Below, piece after piece: positions 42,466-55,500 of a stretch of DNA of 64,000 nt (position 1 is its first letter; every line of letters begins with the position of its first letter). Under the pieces are notes generated by a model. The model saw only the letters and a program-made list of their open reading frames with translations. It did not search any database and had not been told where the DNA came from. The position numbers and the translations under genes are program-made. The stretch comes from Stentor coeruleus (lineage: Eukaryota; Ciliophora; Heterotrichea; Heterotrichida; Stentoridae): assembly GCA_001970955.1 (NCBI GenBank), contig MPUH01000014.1, positions 1-64,000 of the forward strand. The letters are read 5' to 3'.

Positions 42466-45400
42466 TTACTTAACAATGTCAAGCTTAATATTCAAAGACG
42501 CATTCAAATGAATAGCTGACCCATTTGACTTCTTATTTCCTTGAGTAGCTTGCAAAAATGCTTTAGCTCTCTTATACTCGATTTTCTTCCATAAATCCCT
42601 CATATCAATAATAAACACATACATATCAACAATCACATGTACACCCATAGCTGTAATAATCAAAAAAATTATAGTCCCTTCAATTTCATCTAAATACTGA
42701 TCAGAGAACTCAAAATGAAACAAAACTAACAAAGTAAAAGCTAAAAAAGTGTTCAACTCCCCAACAAAATTCGTCACAAAAATCGGCCAGTTTTTAAAAG
42801 GCTGATATTTAACAATAAATAACAACTGGGTAAAAGATATAATAATATTGAGTATCGTCTGTAAAAAAGGCCATGAATTTAAAAACACCTGTACAATTGC
42901 ATATAAAAGTCTTCTGGTAAAATATATAAAATAATATAAACAGCTTATAAATCCTTTATTGTTTTTGAATTCATCATATAAAGTCCCGTATTTTTTGTAG
43001 AATTCTGTATTTGTTGAGTTAAAAATTTCGTTTTTATTAATAAAAGATGTAACCAGGACAAAAGGTGGGGTAATGATCGATATGATCTAATTGTAAATTA
43101 CAGCTAAAATTAAAGCAAAAGCGATGTTAAAATTTCCAAGAAAAGACTTTGAAGTCTATGTGGTAATTACTGATCTTAATTGTATAAAAGCATAGATTAG
43201 TGTATCGATATAAGCTTGTGTCCAGAATCTTATGAAAAAACAATATTTATAGTTTTTAAGTAAGTTGTTAGCTTTTCTTTGAATACTCCTCATTTCACAT
43301 TTTGACAATAAAACTATAATAGGTAATTGAACAATAAATAAACATATAATAAGTAGATTTGATCCAATATTTATTAAAAATACTGAAGTTATTAAACCGA
43401 AATCTTCAGCTTCATCATATGGAGGCGTAGTTAGATTGTTACTAATAAGCATTGACATAGGATTAGGGACGATATTGTAGTTACCAAGAGATGAACAAAA
43501 TAATTGTAAACCTTTAGTCATTGGAGTTGACCCTAATGGTAAATAATATATCAACTGTAAAGTATTTATTAATGCCCATACTGCAACTGGATTAGATACT
43601 ATAGTAGTTCCTATTGAAGTTGTAACCATTGTTTGTGCTGCAGCTTCAATTGCCTTAGAAGCTGAAGTTGAAAATGTTGTAGCTTTATTATTTTCTATTT
43701 GATTTAATATTATAGAAAACTCATATGTTGTTAATAAAGAATTGTCATTGCTATAAAGAGGATTTTTTATTATGATGAGTGTTAGGATTGTACCTTTTTC
43801 TACTGAGGATTTAAAGTCAGGGGTTATATAATAAGTTTTACTTGAGAACTCATAAAGATTTATATCAAAGTTTATGTTTGGAACTGTTTTTATTGTTATT
43901 TCTTGTAGTTTTAGAGTTTCTTTTAGAGACTTTTCGAATGTTAGCCGGAGTTTGTTGCTTGTGCTTATATCAAGATTAGCTGTGAAATTTATTGAAATAC
44001 AGTGATTATCTGATTCGATATATCCATTGATACATTTGCATATACCTTCAGTTAAAATTGTATTCTCATCGCATTGGGTACATATTTTATCTGATTCACA
44101 TGCTAAGCATAGCTTTGCACAGGCTTTGCAAGTTAAATTATATAAATATTCACTTTTACTACAAGATTTTTGGCATGTCCCTGAACCTGTTAATGTTTCA
44201 TCAGAGTTAACACAAGATAGACAATTAGAAAATGTTGAACAAGTCTTACATGCTGCATAACATTTATCACAAAAATAAAAAGTCTCATTAAAACTCATAT
44301 AAAACCCAGGGTCACATATACATTTAAATGATTTTTCATAAGAGTTATCAGGACATTCACAAGTTTGGTTTACAAAATTAGCTGACTCTTTTTTGCAAGT
44401 CAAGCATGATGAAGCATTTTCACAAGTAAGACACTCTTGAGCACAAGGACTACATAATAATGGAGATTGCTTTATAGCAAAATACCCATCTTTGCAAAAA
44501 CATAAACTATATTGATTTTCTAAAATACTATTCGCACAAACTGAACAAGCATTATTATTTTCACATATCTCACAATCACTATTACAAGGACTACATAATT
44601 TACTATCTTTATCATAATAATAACCATCAGCACATATACAAATGCTATCAGATGATAATATTGCATTTGGGTCTTTACATGTAATACAAGTATTAGGTCC
44701 TAAACATTGTAAACATGAATCTAAGCATGGTAAACAAGCATCTTCATAAGATAAATCTTTGATATTATAGTATCCATTGTCACATACACAGCCTAAATTA
44801 TTATCAGGTACAGCATATGCTGCAATACAATCAATACATAAAGTTGCACTTTGGCAAGTTAAGCATGAATCAGCACATGGTAAACAAGCATCTTCATAAG
44901 ATAAATCCTTAATATTATAGTATCCATTGTCACATACACAGCCTAAATTATTATCAGGTACAGCATATGCCGCAATACAATCAATACATAAAGTTGCGCT
45001 TTGGCAAGTTAAGCATAAATCAGCGCATGGTAAACAAGCATCTTCATAAGATAAATCCTTAATATTATAGTATCCATTATCACATACACAGCCGGATATA
45101 TTATCAGGTACAGCATATGCTGCAATACAATCAATACATAAAGTTGCGCTTTGGCAAGTTAAGCATGAATCAGCGCACGGTAAACAAGCATCTTCATAAG
45201 ATAAATCCTTGATATTATAGTATCCATTGTCACATACACAGCCTAAATTATTATCCGGCACAGCATGTGCCGCAATACATTCAATACACAAAATCTCTTC
45301 TTGACAACTTAAACATTCCTTAGCACATGGTAAACAAGAATCAACTAGCACCAAAGCTCCAATAGCATAATACCCATCAATACACTGACATCCAGTATCT

Positions 45401-47307
45401 TTAGGCTTAGAATAAAGACTGATACAATCCAAGCATGAGTATCCATTTTCACATAAAGAGCATTCATCAGAGCATTTTTTACATGAATTTTCTTGCACAA
45501 GACTTGTATCATTCCAATACCCATCCAAACATTTGCATCCTTTATCCTCTAAAGCAATAGCATTTACTGATTTGCACGATAAGCAATGTAAACTACTATC
45601 GCACTCAGCACATTCTTCAAAGCATACTTGACAAGAATCAACAGAGCTTGGCGAAGTCAAGCTAAAATACCCTTTTAAGCAATTACATCCTTGTGTATCT
45701 AAAGCATAAGCAAATACAGAAGTGCAAAAAAGACAATGATATTGACTATCACATTCAGAGCATTGAACATCACAATGTTGACATGAATCAGCAGATATTA
45801 AAGATCCTATCGAATAATACCCTGATTCACATATACAATTTTCTCCTACAATCACAGCATTATTACTAATACATTCTAAACACATCCCACGATTATCACA
45901 TAATAAACATCCATCAGCACATGGGAGACAAGAATCTTCATAAATCAAAGGACTAGTTCCCCAATACCCAGGTTGGCATTCACATCCAATATTCGATGGG
46001 ATTGCATAAATACTTTTACATAACAAACAAGTATAAGAGTTTTCACACAAAAAACAATCTTCATGACAATTTTGACAAGAATTAATAGAATTTAAAGGAC
46101 TAATTCCCCAGTATCCATCCTTACATTTGCATCCAGCTTGCAAAGGGTCAGCATTTTCACTTACACAACTTATACAAAAATCATAATCCTGACAACTTGA
46201 GCATTCTTCATAGCAAAGAGCACATGAATTAGCATTAATCAAAGTTTCTATAGGATAATAACCATTTATACACTCACATCCAATATTATCTGGTTTAGCA
46301 TATGTTGTTTTACAAGTTAAGCATGTTAAAGAAGTCTCACAAGTTAAACATGTACTCTCACAATTTAAACATTGATTATTAAACAAATAGTATCCTATAG
46401 GACAATAACAATATATATTATTAGTATCAAGTACACATGATAAAGTATTACAGTTGCATTCTAAACAAAGTAAACTTATACAACTATTACTCATACAATT
46501 GCATATATTTCCAAGACTATCAGTTATATAATTTGTTTTAGTAGGTAAACATCCTATACCTTTGTATGGATCAACTATTGCAGGATTACATGAACTTGGA
46601 CATCCTCCATTATCGTTAAGACATGTTTTAATAGTAGATTTCAGTATCAAAGATGTATAAGATGATAAGTCGTTATTTATTATGAAGTAGTATATAAAAC
46701 CTTTTATAGCAGTTTTTGTGTTTAATAAACCTCCAAGATGAGCTTGATAATTTCCAGTTTCTGTGTAAATACTCGATAAACTTAAACTCAATTGATTGTT
46801 TAGGTTACTGTATATTTTTAATTGCATTTCTGATATTATTAAAGTTATTAGAATCCAGGTGGACTCTGGAAAAGTATCACCTAAAGACTTATTTTCACCT
46901 GTGTCTAAAGAATTTATGATTAGTCTGATCATTATTTTTTTTCCTGAATTGATTCGTTGCATATAAAAAAAATTGTTATCGTCTTTGTGTCTATAAAATA
47001 TCAGCCCATCAACAGCTTCAGAATTCACCCACATTGACATAGAAAAATCAGAAGGCAAATAAAAATAATTTGTGGACTGATCATTTGCAGGTAAGGTAAT
47101 CTGTGCTGAATTCCCATCAAAATAAGCCCCTCGATCAGTGAAGACTACATCCGACATTGTATCAGTAGAACTTAATCCATTAACTGCAGTATGAGAATTG
47201 TAAGAAAAGTCTTGAAAAACTTGACCAAAGTTATAACCAAGACGATACTCAAGTAATTTATCCCCAAAAGCTTTCAATGATATAAAGCAAACCCATAAGA
47301 TTATCAT
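42466..47307 (-). CDS. large cysteine-rich (furin/GFR-like repeat) membrane protein
   Basis: Two 15-nt introns (43156..43170 and 43087..43101) join the main frame to a C-terminal frame, giving 1603 residues. It begins with a signal-like hydrophobic start (MIILWVCFISLKAFG). Residues about 30-220 look like a laminin-G/concanavalin lectin domain. Then follow about 16-18 cysteine-rich repeats of roughly 50 residues (CxxCxxxCxxC plus GCxCxxGYY), typical of ciliate furin-like surface proteins. The C-terminal 500 residues contain several hydrophobic segments, so the protein is anchored by more than one helix. Four adjacent repeats are nearly identical. This family is expanded in ciliates; its role is probably sensory or adhesive at the cell surface, by inference. 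Confidence 0.88.
43087..43101 (-). other. 15-nt intron
   Basis: The sequence on the minus strand is GTAATTTACAATTAG with A at position 10. It removes a TAG between Leu-Ala and Ile-Ile-Ser in the cysteine-rich membrane protein gene. Confidence 0.92.
43156..43170 (-). other. 15-nt intron
   Basis: The sequence on the minus strand is GTAATTACCACATAG with A at position 10. It removes a TAG between Arg-Ser and Thr-Ser-Lys in the same gene, 69 nt from the next intron. Confidence 0.92.
44731..45330 (-). repeat. four near-identical 150-bp tandem repeats in the cysteine-rich gene
   Basis: The exact period is 150 bp (50 codons) over units beginning at 44731, 44881, 45031 and 45181. The three units at the left differ by only a few bases, mainly synonymous, while the unit at the right is more diverged at its end. 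The other repeats in the gene have diverged far more. This indicates recent unequal crossing-over or gene conversion. Confidence 0.92.
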
Positions 47308-48326
47308 TTATTACAAAATCCATAACCATGTATTTCTTTAGCTTGAAAATATATTTTTTTTATAATCTTATCTAGGATTCACTTTTTTGAAGATTTTATG
47401 AATATAATAACATAAAGTTATACAATAAGACTGAAAATAAAAGAAAATGATAAGGATTTGACTTGGTTTTATGATGATTATAGTTAGTTAATTTAAATAA
47501 ATATTATAAGAGAAAGTATATTTTAAAGACTAAAAAGTTGGAAATAAACGAAGAATTAGAGAGTGATATGTGGCTAATTGTTATAAATAGTTTAGGATAT
47601 AAGAGTTTGTGTTGGGTTTGTGTATAAAAAAGTCTCTTTGTTTATGAAAAATTGTTTTGGTTTTTATGGAAGTTTTTGGAGTTTTCATATTAACTAGATG
47701 CTAATTTTAAATTGGATTTTGTATTAATGCTATGGATAATTAAAGAATTGTCCAAAGAAGATTAAAAAAGGTGCTGATAAGTTAAAAAAAATAGGAATTA
47801 AGTTAAGATAAGCATATAAAATAACTATTTAATATTGTTATTCTAATATTATTTCAGAGTATCTTTAATGATTATCGCTTATATTTTAATCAATTATACG
47901 CCCTTGTTATAGTTTTTTTAAGTTTTGCTTTGATTATAGCTTTTACCTTTATTATTAAAATTCATTACACAATTTGTGTTCAATCAAATTGAAAATCTTA
48001 ATTTTACAATCAAAATATTATCTTAAATAATTAATTACCACTATAACTATAATCATCCACATAATCCTATTTATAACATAACTAAAAATAATTACAATAA
48101 AATATTTTTTATTATATTTACCTTATACCCAAGCTTACCTATCTCACAATAATATCCTAACATCCTCTAAAATATCATCATTATAACGTCAATTAATAAA
48201 CATAATACCTCTAATTTCACTACAATCCACAACTAAAGCCTCCATAAAACCGTCTAAATTTTCATATAAAACTCAAACCCATTTAAAAATTCATAATAAA
48301 TCCTAAACTATGACAAAAATTCAAAA
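47308..48326. other. intergenic region, no gene seen
   Basis: From 47308 to about 47760 the plus strand is G-rich and C-poor (5' flank of the cysteine-rich gene). From about 47990 to 48326 it is C-rich (3' flank of the TRF4-like gene). The switch lies near 47.8-48.0 kb. No ORF is supported. Confidence 0.5.
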
Positions 48327-50978
48327 TTAACTTACCAACAGCATCTCAGGCACATTTCCCTGTGTTGGTGGAGGATTTTTCTTTTTCCTTAAAACGTTCT
48401 TAAGTATTTTTTTCATCCTGCCTTTCTCAATACTTTCAGTCAAAATCTCATATGCTGACCTAAAAGCTTTAAGTACCTCAGTAATCCTATAACTCATCCT
48501 AGTATTATTCAACTGATTTACTGGGTCAATAGTAACAACTGCTTCATATCCTGGGACATCTAATTCAAAGAAACTCCCCCCATTAATTATATTGACCCCA
48601 GTCCTAGTCGGGTCAAATTCTGTGCCAAAGAACTTAAAAAACTCAATAAGTAATTCTCCAATGTTTTCAGAAACAATAGTCATTGAGTTTAAAAAAGCAG
48701 CAACCCATAAAACTAAACTATAAGAGCTCAGTCCTCCTTTATATGCTGAATTAAGTTCATATGTGTATAAGAATTTTTTAAGTACTAAAACCAAATATAA
48801 AAGTGATGGATAAAGTCGTTCAAGTTCTTTGGTCAAATATAAAGTTGAAAGACCTAAATGTGTGCCAAAATTCCCTTGACATGAATCATCAAATGTTATA
48901 TCAAACATAACAAGACTTTCTATTCCTGCAATAGGCATTGTATTTATTTCTAGTTTTATAATTGGTATACGAGCTGTGTGTATTGATTGAAGTTTTAATA
49001 TAAAAGTATAATTGCTGAGTATTGTTGCTAAATAATCACAAGCCATTTCTAATTCTTGTCTCTCATGAAATTCTAAACCTGTGACTACAATATCAACATC
49101 ACTAGCTTCAATAGCAAGACCACTTGCAAAACTTCCAAAAAGCTCAATACGGGCATTATGAAAAGCTAGAGTAACAATTTCTGAAAGTTTTTCTAATACT
49201 TTATTTATACAAAGGATTTTATCTTGTAATCTCCATGCCATTGATTCACTAAATGTTATGATTTCTTTATGAAGACTTGCTATTGGAGTTTGAGGTGTTG
49301 ATGGTTCAGGGGTTTTTAGATTTGAAGGATTTTGCTTTTGAGAGTTTAAAGATTGGATTTCGTTATTTGATGATAGGGTTTTTAAAGGCTTTTTGTAGTG
49401 TTTTGTTGCTTTTTTGTTGGGGTTTTTTGCTTTTTGTTGAGGTTGGGATTTTTTGTGTTTTTTCTTTTGTGAGAGAACTTCTTGGAATTCAGCGCTTTTT
49501 TCGATGGATTCTTTGATGATGTTGTCGTGATTTTCTTTGATTTTGGCTGCTTCGAAGATCATTTTGTCGATGATTTCTTCGATGAAGGAACTGATCAGCC
49601 CTTTTTCTTCGGTGGAAATTGTTTGTTTGAGATTTGGCTGATCTTTTTTGGCTTTGGGTTTTTTACCTCGGAGTTTTGGTTTTTTGGTTTTTTTTTGACT
49701 GTTTTTGGATTTTGGTTCTGGGTTGAAGGATTTTTCATTGAGAATCAGTTCTAAGGCATTTTTCTCTGTGTAAGCGTTGACTACGCGATAAAGGACTTTT
49801 CTTACCACGATGTCTAGAATAGTCACTGAACGCTCTAAAGGGGAACAGAGAAGGAATTCGATGAATTTGTAGTCTGAAACCCCTTTAAGCCTTTGGAGGA
49901 TGGAGGAAACACTTTCATGTGACTGATAATATTTTATATTAGTCTTTTCAGTATACGAATAAAATGATGTAAAAGGGTGGGGATAAAATGGAAAACAAAA
50001 ATGCGACGATGGGTATAAAGTAGCAGACCTGGGTATCGTACTATAATTAATGCATTTAGTAGAAAAACTAGTCATTTGTTCACGTACAATAAGATAATCT
50101 TGATTAATCTCGTCAATACTCCCTACAATATTTTCTTTTTCACTATATTTTAGCATTGAAAAATAGTTTGCTAGATTTTCTAACAGCTGACAACTTTTGA
50201 CTATATGAGATTTTTCTTTATAGCTGAAATTGTGCATTGGGGATTTTTGGCTTACAGGATCAAGGTTGAAGAATTCCCAATAGTTTATCCATATAGATTT
50301 TTCAATACTCGCACAAGCCCATGCTGCTAGAGAAGTGTACTTGGCAGGACTGAACCAAGCTGGATATTCCCAAATCCAAGCTTTTGAATTATTATCCCAC
50401 GTGGCATGACAAGGTGTCTTAAAAGCTTTTCCTTGTGAAAGTGATTTCATATAGTCAATAAGCTTATCAGGATCATTCAATAACTCCGTATCTAAAGTTA
50501 AAGTATCCAAATACTCTTCTGAATCCGTAAGTCTCAAACTTCTTTCAAAAGACTTTTCAATCTGAAAGTCAAGATTACTTATCGACTGGGCCTTTGGAGT
50601 CTTCTTCACCATCTTAAAGTTCTGGTCAAAGTTATCAGGATCAAAGCATTTCAAAGACCCTTCGTTCAAAAAAAAGTCAAGTTCTCCGTCTGATAATTTC
50701 TTTATAAACATCTGCCATATAAATGTGCAGATAAGTGGAGCTTCATGTGAAATTATCTTAACACGTGAAGATACAGGACAACTCTTAAGCCAGACTAATA
50801 TTTTTTCATAGTGTGTGAGGTCTTCACAATTTTCATTCTTTTTGAATAGCTCCAAATACTGAGTCCTTACCCACTTTTTTGCTTTGTTTATGTAAGTTTG
50901 GGATTGGGATCCAAGACTTAAAGTCTCTGAAGCTGATCTTAACATGTTTAAAGTGTCGGGGCCGTATAAAGTGACCAT
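48327..50978 (-). CDS. non-canonical poly(A) polymerase, TRF4/PAPD5-like
   Basis: The first ATG in frame (50978, MVTLYGPDTL) gives 883 residues. The frame is open further upstream but holds no ATG before a stop. The nucleotidyltransferase domain starts near 600: the motif LFGSFASG followed by ASDVDIVV supplies the GS and DxD metal ligands. The central domain ends near 800 with a PAP-associated type region (YKGGLSSYSLVLW, then DPVN). A large N-terminal part of 600 residues is helical with a Lys-rich low-complexity linker (about 430-560). TRF4 enzymes add short A or mixed tails and take part in RNA surveillance in the nucleus. The long N-terminus is unusual. No zinc finger is visible. Confidence 0.87.
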   Translation of the reverse strand: MVTLYGPDTLNMLRSASETLSLGSQSQTYINKAKKWVRTQYLELFKKNENCEDLTHYEKILVWLKSCPVSSRVKIISHEAPLICTFIWQMFIKKLSDGELDFFLNEGSLKCFDPDNFDQNFKMVKKTPKAQSISNLDFQIEKSFERSLRLTDSEEYLDTLTLDTELLNDPDKLIDYMKSLSQGKAFKTPCHATWDNNSKAWIWEYPAWFSPAKYTSLAAWACASIEKSIWINYWEFFNLDPVSQKSPMHNFSYKEKSHIVKSCQLLENLANYFSMLKYSEKENIVGSIDEINQDYLIVREQMTSFSTKCINYSTIPRSATLYPSSHFCFPFYPHPFTSFYSYTEKTNIKYYQSHESVSSILQRLKGVSDYKFIEFLLCSPLERSVTILDIVVRKVLYRVVNAYTEKNALELILNEKSFNPEPKSKNSQKKTKKPKLRGKKPKAKKDQPNLKQTISTEEKGLISSFIEEIIDKMIFEAAKIKENHDNIIKESIEKSAEFQEVLSQKKKHKKSQPQQKAKNPNKKATKHYKKPLKTLSSNNEIQSLNSQKQNPSNLKTPEPSTPQTPIASLHKEIITFSESMAWRLQDKILCINKVLEKLSEIVTLAFHNARIELFGSFASGLAIEASDVDIVVTGLEFHERQELEMACDYLATILSNYTFILKLQSIHTARIPIIKLEINTMPIAGIESLVMFDITFDDSCQGNFGTHLGLSTLYLTKELERLYPSLLYLVLVLKKFLYTYELNSAYKGGLSSYSLVLWVAAFLNSMTIVSENIGELLIEFFKFFGTEFDPTRTGVNIINGGSFFELDVPGYEAVVTIDPVNQLNNTRMSYRITEVLKAFRSAYEILTESIEKGRMKKILKNVLRKKKNPPPTQGNVPEMLLVS

Positions 50979-51638
50979 ATAATTAACTGACTTTATTACC
51001 ACAGGTTTTATTGATAAAAACTTGAAAAATGGTGACTGATCATAAGATTGGAAGAACACTTTGATGGAAGAATAAAGGGACTTGCCTATGAAGGTCAGAG
51101 TTAAGAGGAAGGAAGATAAATATGGCTTTTGCTTATTTTTTTATGTGAAATACCAAAAGATGTAAGAATATGCTAGGTTGAAGTTGGATATAGGGATTAC
51201 ATGGCGGCAGTAAATTTTTATAATTACTATTATGCCCGCTGAGAAAAATAAATCAACAAAACATCATAAATTGTCTTTTTTTTAGCATTAAAGATAATAA
51301 ACTAATACCTTTTATAATTTTTCTTTTTAAGCCCAAAAGCATAAGCTTATATCAATTTCACGCAATTTACTTTTTTATCCTTAGACACTATCAGGCTCTA
51401 GAATTTTCTTACCCGTCATTTCCTTCTTATCTTATAATTTTCATTTGCACGATTCCCTTAAAAATATTTTCCCATAAAATCTTATAATTTGTTACTCTCC
51501 CAATCATTTTCAGCTAAAATCTGTGAATTTGGGAAAAAATCATATATAAACTACAGAAAAACTATAAAAGCTTAAAAATTCTATATGAAAACTAAAAAAA
51601 CATATTTTTTAATCCTTTATATCATAACAGAAACCTAT
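50979..51638. other. spacer upstream of the TRF4-like gene
   Basis: The frame of the TRF4-like gene continues without stops to about 51140 but holds no ATG. From about 51040 to 51240 the plus strand is G-rich. From about 51300 to 51638 it is C-rich and G-poor, the pattern of a 3' flank of a minus-strand gene, which supports the small ORF at 51639..51836. Confidence 0.45.
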
Positions 51639-51836
51639 TTAGTTTTTATCTACCAGAATTTTTAATTTCATATATTTTATAGCTTGGAATGGGATTTCAC
51701 TAAGAGCTAAACGAACGAATAGCCCAAGATCATAACTATAATTATGAAAGTTTACAAATGTGAGTACTCTTCTTGCATAATTTTTACCTTTACGATTTAT
51801 AAGGTTCTCTTTTTGAAATATGGTCAAATTTTCCAT
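51639..51836 (-). CDS. possible small gene or gene relic (65 aa)
   Basis: The ATG at 51836 begins MENLTIFQKENL and the frame ends at a TAA. Upstream the frame stays open for another 20 codons with coding texture (IGIGYENFKK) but no ATG. The C-rich 3' flank supports transcription on the minus strand. No family is recognised; it may be the end of a decayed gene or have an unseen first exon. Confidence 0.3.
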   Translation of the reverse strand: MENLTIFQKENLINRKGKNYARRVLTFVNFHNYSYDLGLFVRLALSEIPFQAIKYMKLKILVDKN

Positions 51837-52157
51837 TTTCTTAAAATTCTCATACCCAATACCTATAACCACAATGCAAAATTTTTTTGTCTTAGTAATG
51901 ATTTATTATGCATTTGATGATTTTTTTATATGATTTAAAGAAAAAACATATAAATTTTTAATAAATAATTAATTAAGGTCATATAATTTATGATATTATT
52001 AATAAGGAATATACAGATAATTTTATTTAAAGGGTCACTTTTATCCCATATATCTAAATCATCAAGATCTTCAGCTCTAAGTTTAAAGACGATTTTTGTT
52101 TTTAAATATATGCTTATATTGTAATTAAACTTATTGATTTAATTAAACATAAAAAAA
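51837..52157. other. AT-rich spacer, nothing seen
   Basis: Very AT-rich DNA with no ORF and no recognisable signal. Confidence 0.4.
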
Positions 52158-52314
52158 TTACAAGATTTTTGATTTGGTTTCTTCTATTTCCTCACACCTC
52201 AAAACCAGCACACCAACTTCCTGAGTCTCAATGTTAATCAAAGTTCGTTCATTCCATTGGTTCAACAATTTTCTAAAATCTTCTGTAATAGATACGCTGA
52301 CTCAAGTGTTTCAT
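52158..52314 (-). CDS. possible tiny gene or relic (about 45 aa)
   Basis: A coding-like stretch reads EDFRKLLNQWNER followed by INIETQEVGVLVLRC and ends at a TAA (52158). An ATG at 52314 (MKHL) would join it only through a 19-nt intron with a weak GTCAG donor, so the model is speculative. No family is recognised. Confidence 0.2.
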
Positions 52315-52572
52315 TCCATTCAATGTTTTACGTCTATATACCTAAGTTATAATTTCTTATATTTTACTATAAAAAATATAAACATATTTTGCGTCATCGT
52401 CACAAGTGTTATCTGACCCAGATTCACCCAGTCCTTACCATTAGTTCTCAATTCAATAAAACAAAAGCATTCCTTGCAACAGTCCAATTATTTTTGCAGA
52501 GAATGCGATCTTAATAAAGTTCCCTCTATCTGAAAAGTCCATTTATTAACTTATTAAACCTTATACTAACAT

Positions 52573-55500
52573 TTAATTTAACCTTGATAAAAGGTTTTGA
52601 AGTTCATTATATGCTTCTTGAAATGCTAGACCTGGACCTTTGGATAATAAAGTATGGCTTATATATGAATTTTGCATAGAATGATAGTTACGATGTTTGA
52701 AATTATGAGCCTCTTGCACCCAGACAGATGCTGTTTTTAGTATTTCTTGCTTTTTGATTTTGAAATGCTCAATTATAATAGTTTCGAAACCTTTTGGTGG
52801 GTTTTTCAGATGTTCAATCATCGCGAATTTTAGATTGCCGTATTTCACTTCCAGTTGATAACCGAGATTTTCTATTGAGTCTCGAGGGACACCATGAAAA
52901 GAAGGCTCTTTTTGTATGATATCGTTGTCCATGACTAGGCTTTGGATTGATAGCATGACTTGAAGTAAGGTACTGGAAGCTGGGTTCCATTGCTCTTCAG
53001 GATTTCCTGCCCAAGTTCCAATAATAGACAAACATACATATCCTGTATCATAAAGATTAGGATTAAACCTAAATTTCCCCCCACCAGTTGTCGTCAAATT
53101 AACCTTAGGTGGTACAGCAGGATAATTTGAAGGTAAAAGTACATCAAAAAGATAAAGTCCATGAGCATAAGGTGTATCAACAGTTCCACTCAACAAAAAT
53201 TTAACTTTATGATTACATTCTGAATCAAACATAACAAAAATAGAAGCTGTAGAATCACATGGTACCGATTTAGAAAGTGTTTTCATTTCAGCATTAATAC
53301 GTTTAAGTGTTTGAGCATTAGCATTTACATGTTCATTTATACTAAAATTCAAAAAAACCATATTATCTTCACTCATTGTCATACGATAATCCTTAAGTTT
53401 CTCAAAATATTCCGTCTTAGAATCAGGAGCGACAGGGTCATTTTCTGATGGTCCACTAAGATTAAAAGGTTTTGATTTCCCATATCGATTCATAAAAGGA
53501 GACATTTCATAATCACTTTCACTATCAAAACTATCAAAACTATTAAATAATTGCGAATGTTGGCCAATATTTAAAAGTTTAGGATTATTTTGATTTGGAT
53601 TTATAAATGGGATTTTTGGTTGATTAAAATTTTGAGGTATTGGCAAAGGAGGACCTTGTGAAAATTTAGGAAATGGCATTTGGGCTTGATGTTTAAAATA
53701 AGGTGAAATTGGAGGAGGAGGTTTTATATTAGGTGGGATTAAAAATGGGGGTTTAAGTGTATTAAAAGCTTGAGGACTAATATTATGATATGCTTCTTCT
53801 AAAGATAAACATGTTTGAGAGAGTAATTCAGCTGTTTCTAGATCAACTCCATCTTTTATTAATTGGGATTTGATATCGTTTTCAGGGATTTCGTCAAAGA
53901 TTGTATCTTGAGATTCGTCGATTTCCATAGGAATTTCAGATATTGGGAGATCTTTATAATAAGTTGGGATTCCAAGGATTAAAAGTGCTTCTTCTTTACT
54001 TGTACAAGATATTACGACATCATCAATTGCATCATCAGGGAAATTTTTTATTTTAAGACCATTTCTTAAGAATTCTTTATAGTCTTCTTGTGAAGGGTAG
54101 CTTGGAAATTGATTTGGTGGGTTTTTTTGTATAGGCATTTGAGGATAGTTAGAAACTGGATATTGTGGATAATTAGGTATGATATTTTGAGGAGGAGGAA
54201 TATAAATAGATGGTTGTTGAGGGATGAATGGTTTATTTGGAATTGGAATTGGAATTTGTGGTATATTTTGATAAGGTTTCTGAATATTTAGAGGGATGTT
54301 GTTATTATTATTTGGGTTTTGAGGAATAAATTGTATAGGGGATTTTTGAGGTAATGATGGAGGAAGTTTTATTGGGATTTGAGGTATATTTGGTATATTT
54401 GGTATAGGTTTTAAAGGTATACCTTGAGGTATGCCTGGCTTTGAAGAAGAGTCTTGTTTTAAATGGGGGGGAATTGGTATAGGATTTTTATAATCTGAAG
54501 ATGGACTTGGTATTGGTATTTGTGGGGCAATTGGTATAGTATTTGAAGGTAATAAAGGATGATTTGAAACTGGTATCATAGGAATATTACTTTTTATAGG
54601 TGGAGGTGATAAAGGATGATTTGGTACTGGTATTATAGGATTATTAGTATTTATAGATGAAGGAGGAACAGGGATACCAAGTTCAGGATAGTTTGATATA
54701 AAATTTGGTTTTGATATTTCTGTATTATCATTAGAAAAAATTGGTTTATTTGGTTGAGATATTGGCACTGAGTTTAATTTAGGAACTGGTATTGGCTCGT
54801 TAGGAGATTTTGGTATTGGGACTTGAGGTACGGTTAATACTTTGGAGATTTGAGGAAAAAGCTGATTTTTTTCTTGAAATGGTTGGGGATTTTCATTTGT
54901 GAATTGAGGACTTTGTAAAATTAATGGATTTTTTGGGTCGAGAGGAGCTGGAATTGGGATATTTATCTTTTTTGGTATTTGGGGGATTGGTATTTCTGAT
55001 GATTCAGATGGTTTAAATTCAGGGATATAAGGTGAAGGGAGGTTAATATTGCTGCCTGATGAAGGAGATGGTTTTGGAATTGGAATTGGAGCTGGAATTG
55101 GAATTGGGGAGTTAAATGGCATTTGAGATAAAGGATTTTTTAACACTGGCATTTGAGGAACTGTTGGATTAAAAATTTGACCTTGAGATGAATTATTCGG
55201 ATTATATTGTCCTGGGTTTGGGATAGGAATAGGGATAGGGATAGGTACTGGTGGTTTAGGCATATTCATCACTGTAGGTTTAGGCATATTCATCACTGTA
55301 GGTTGAGGAATCAAAGGTACACTAGGAATCTGTGATTTAGGTAATATAGGGGGAACTTGCAAAGGTTTATTCTGCAGAACAGTTTGAGGTTCAGGGAATT
55401 TTATTATTTGAGGTTTAAAGCCCCCAATTTGGTTAGGATTCACAGAATCTCTGTTTGAATTTTGGCTTATCGGAATTTCTGTTGGGATATTCTGATTTCC

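Noticed and set aside
44731-45330. Regular 150-bp repeats as a CRISPR-like or satellite array
   Set aside because: They are in-frame codons of a cysteine-rich protein, with no unique spacers, in a eukaryotic gene.
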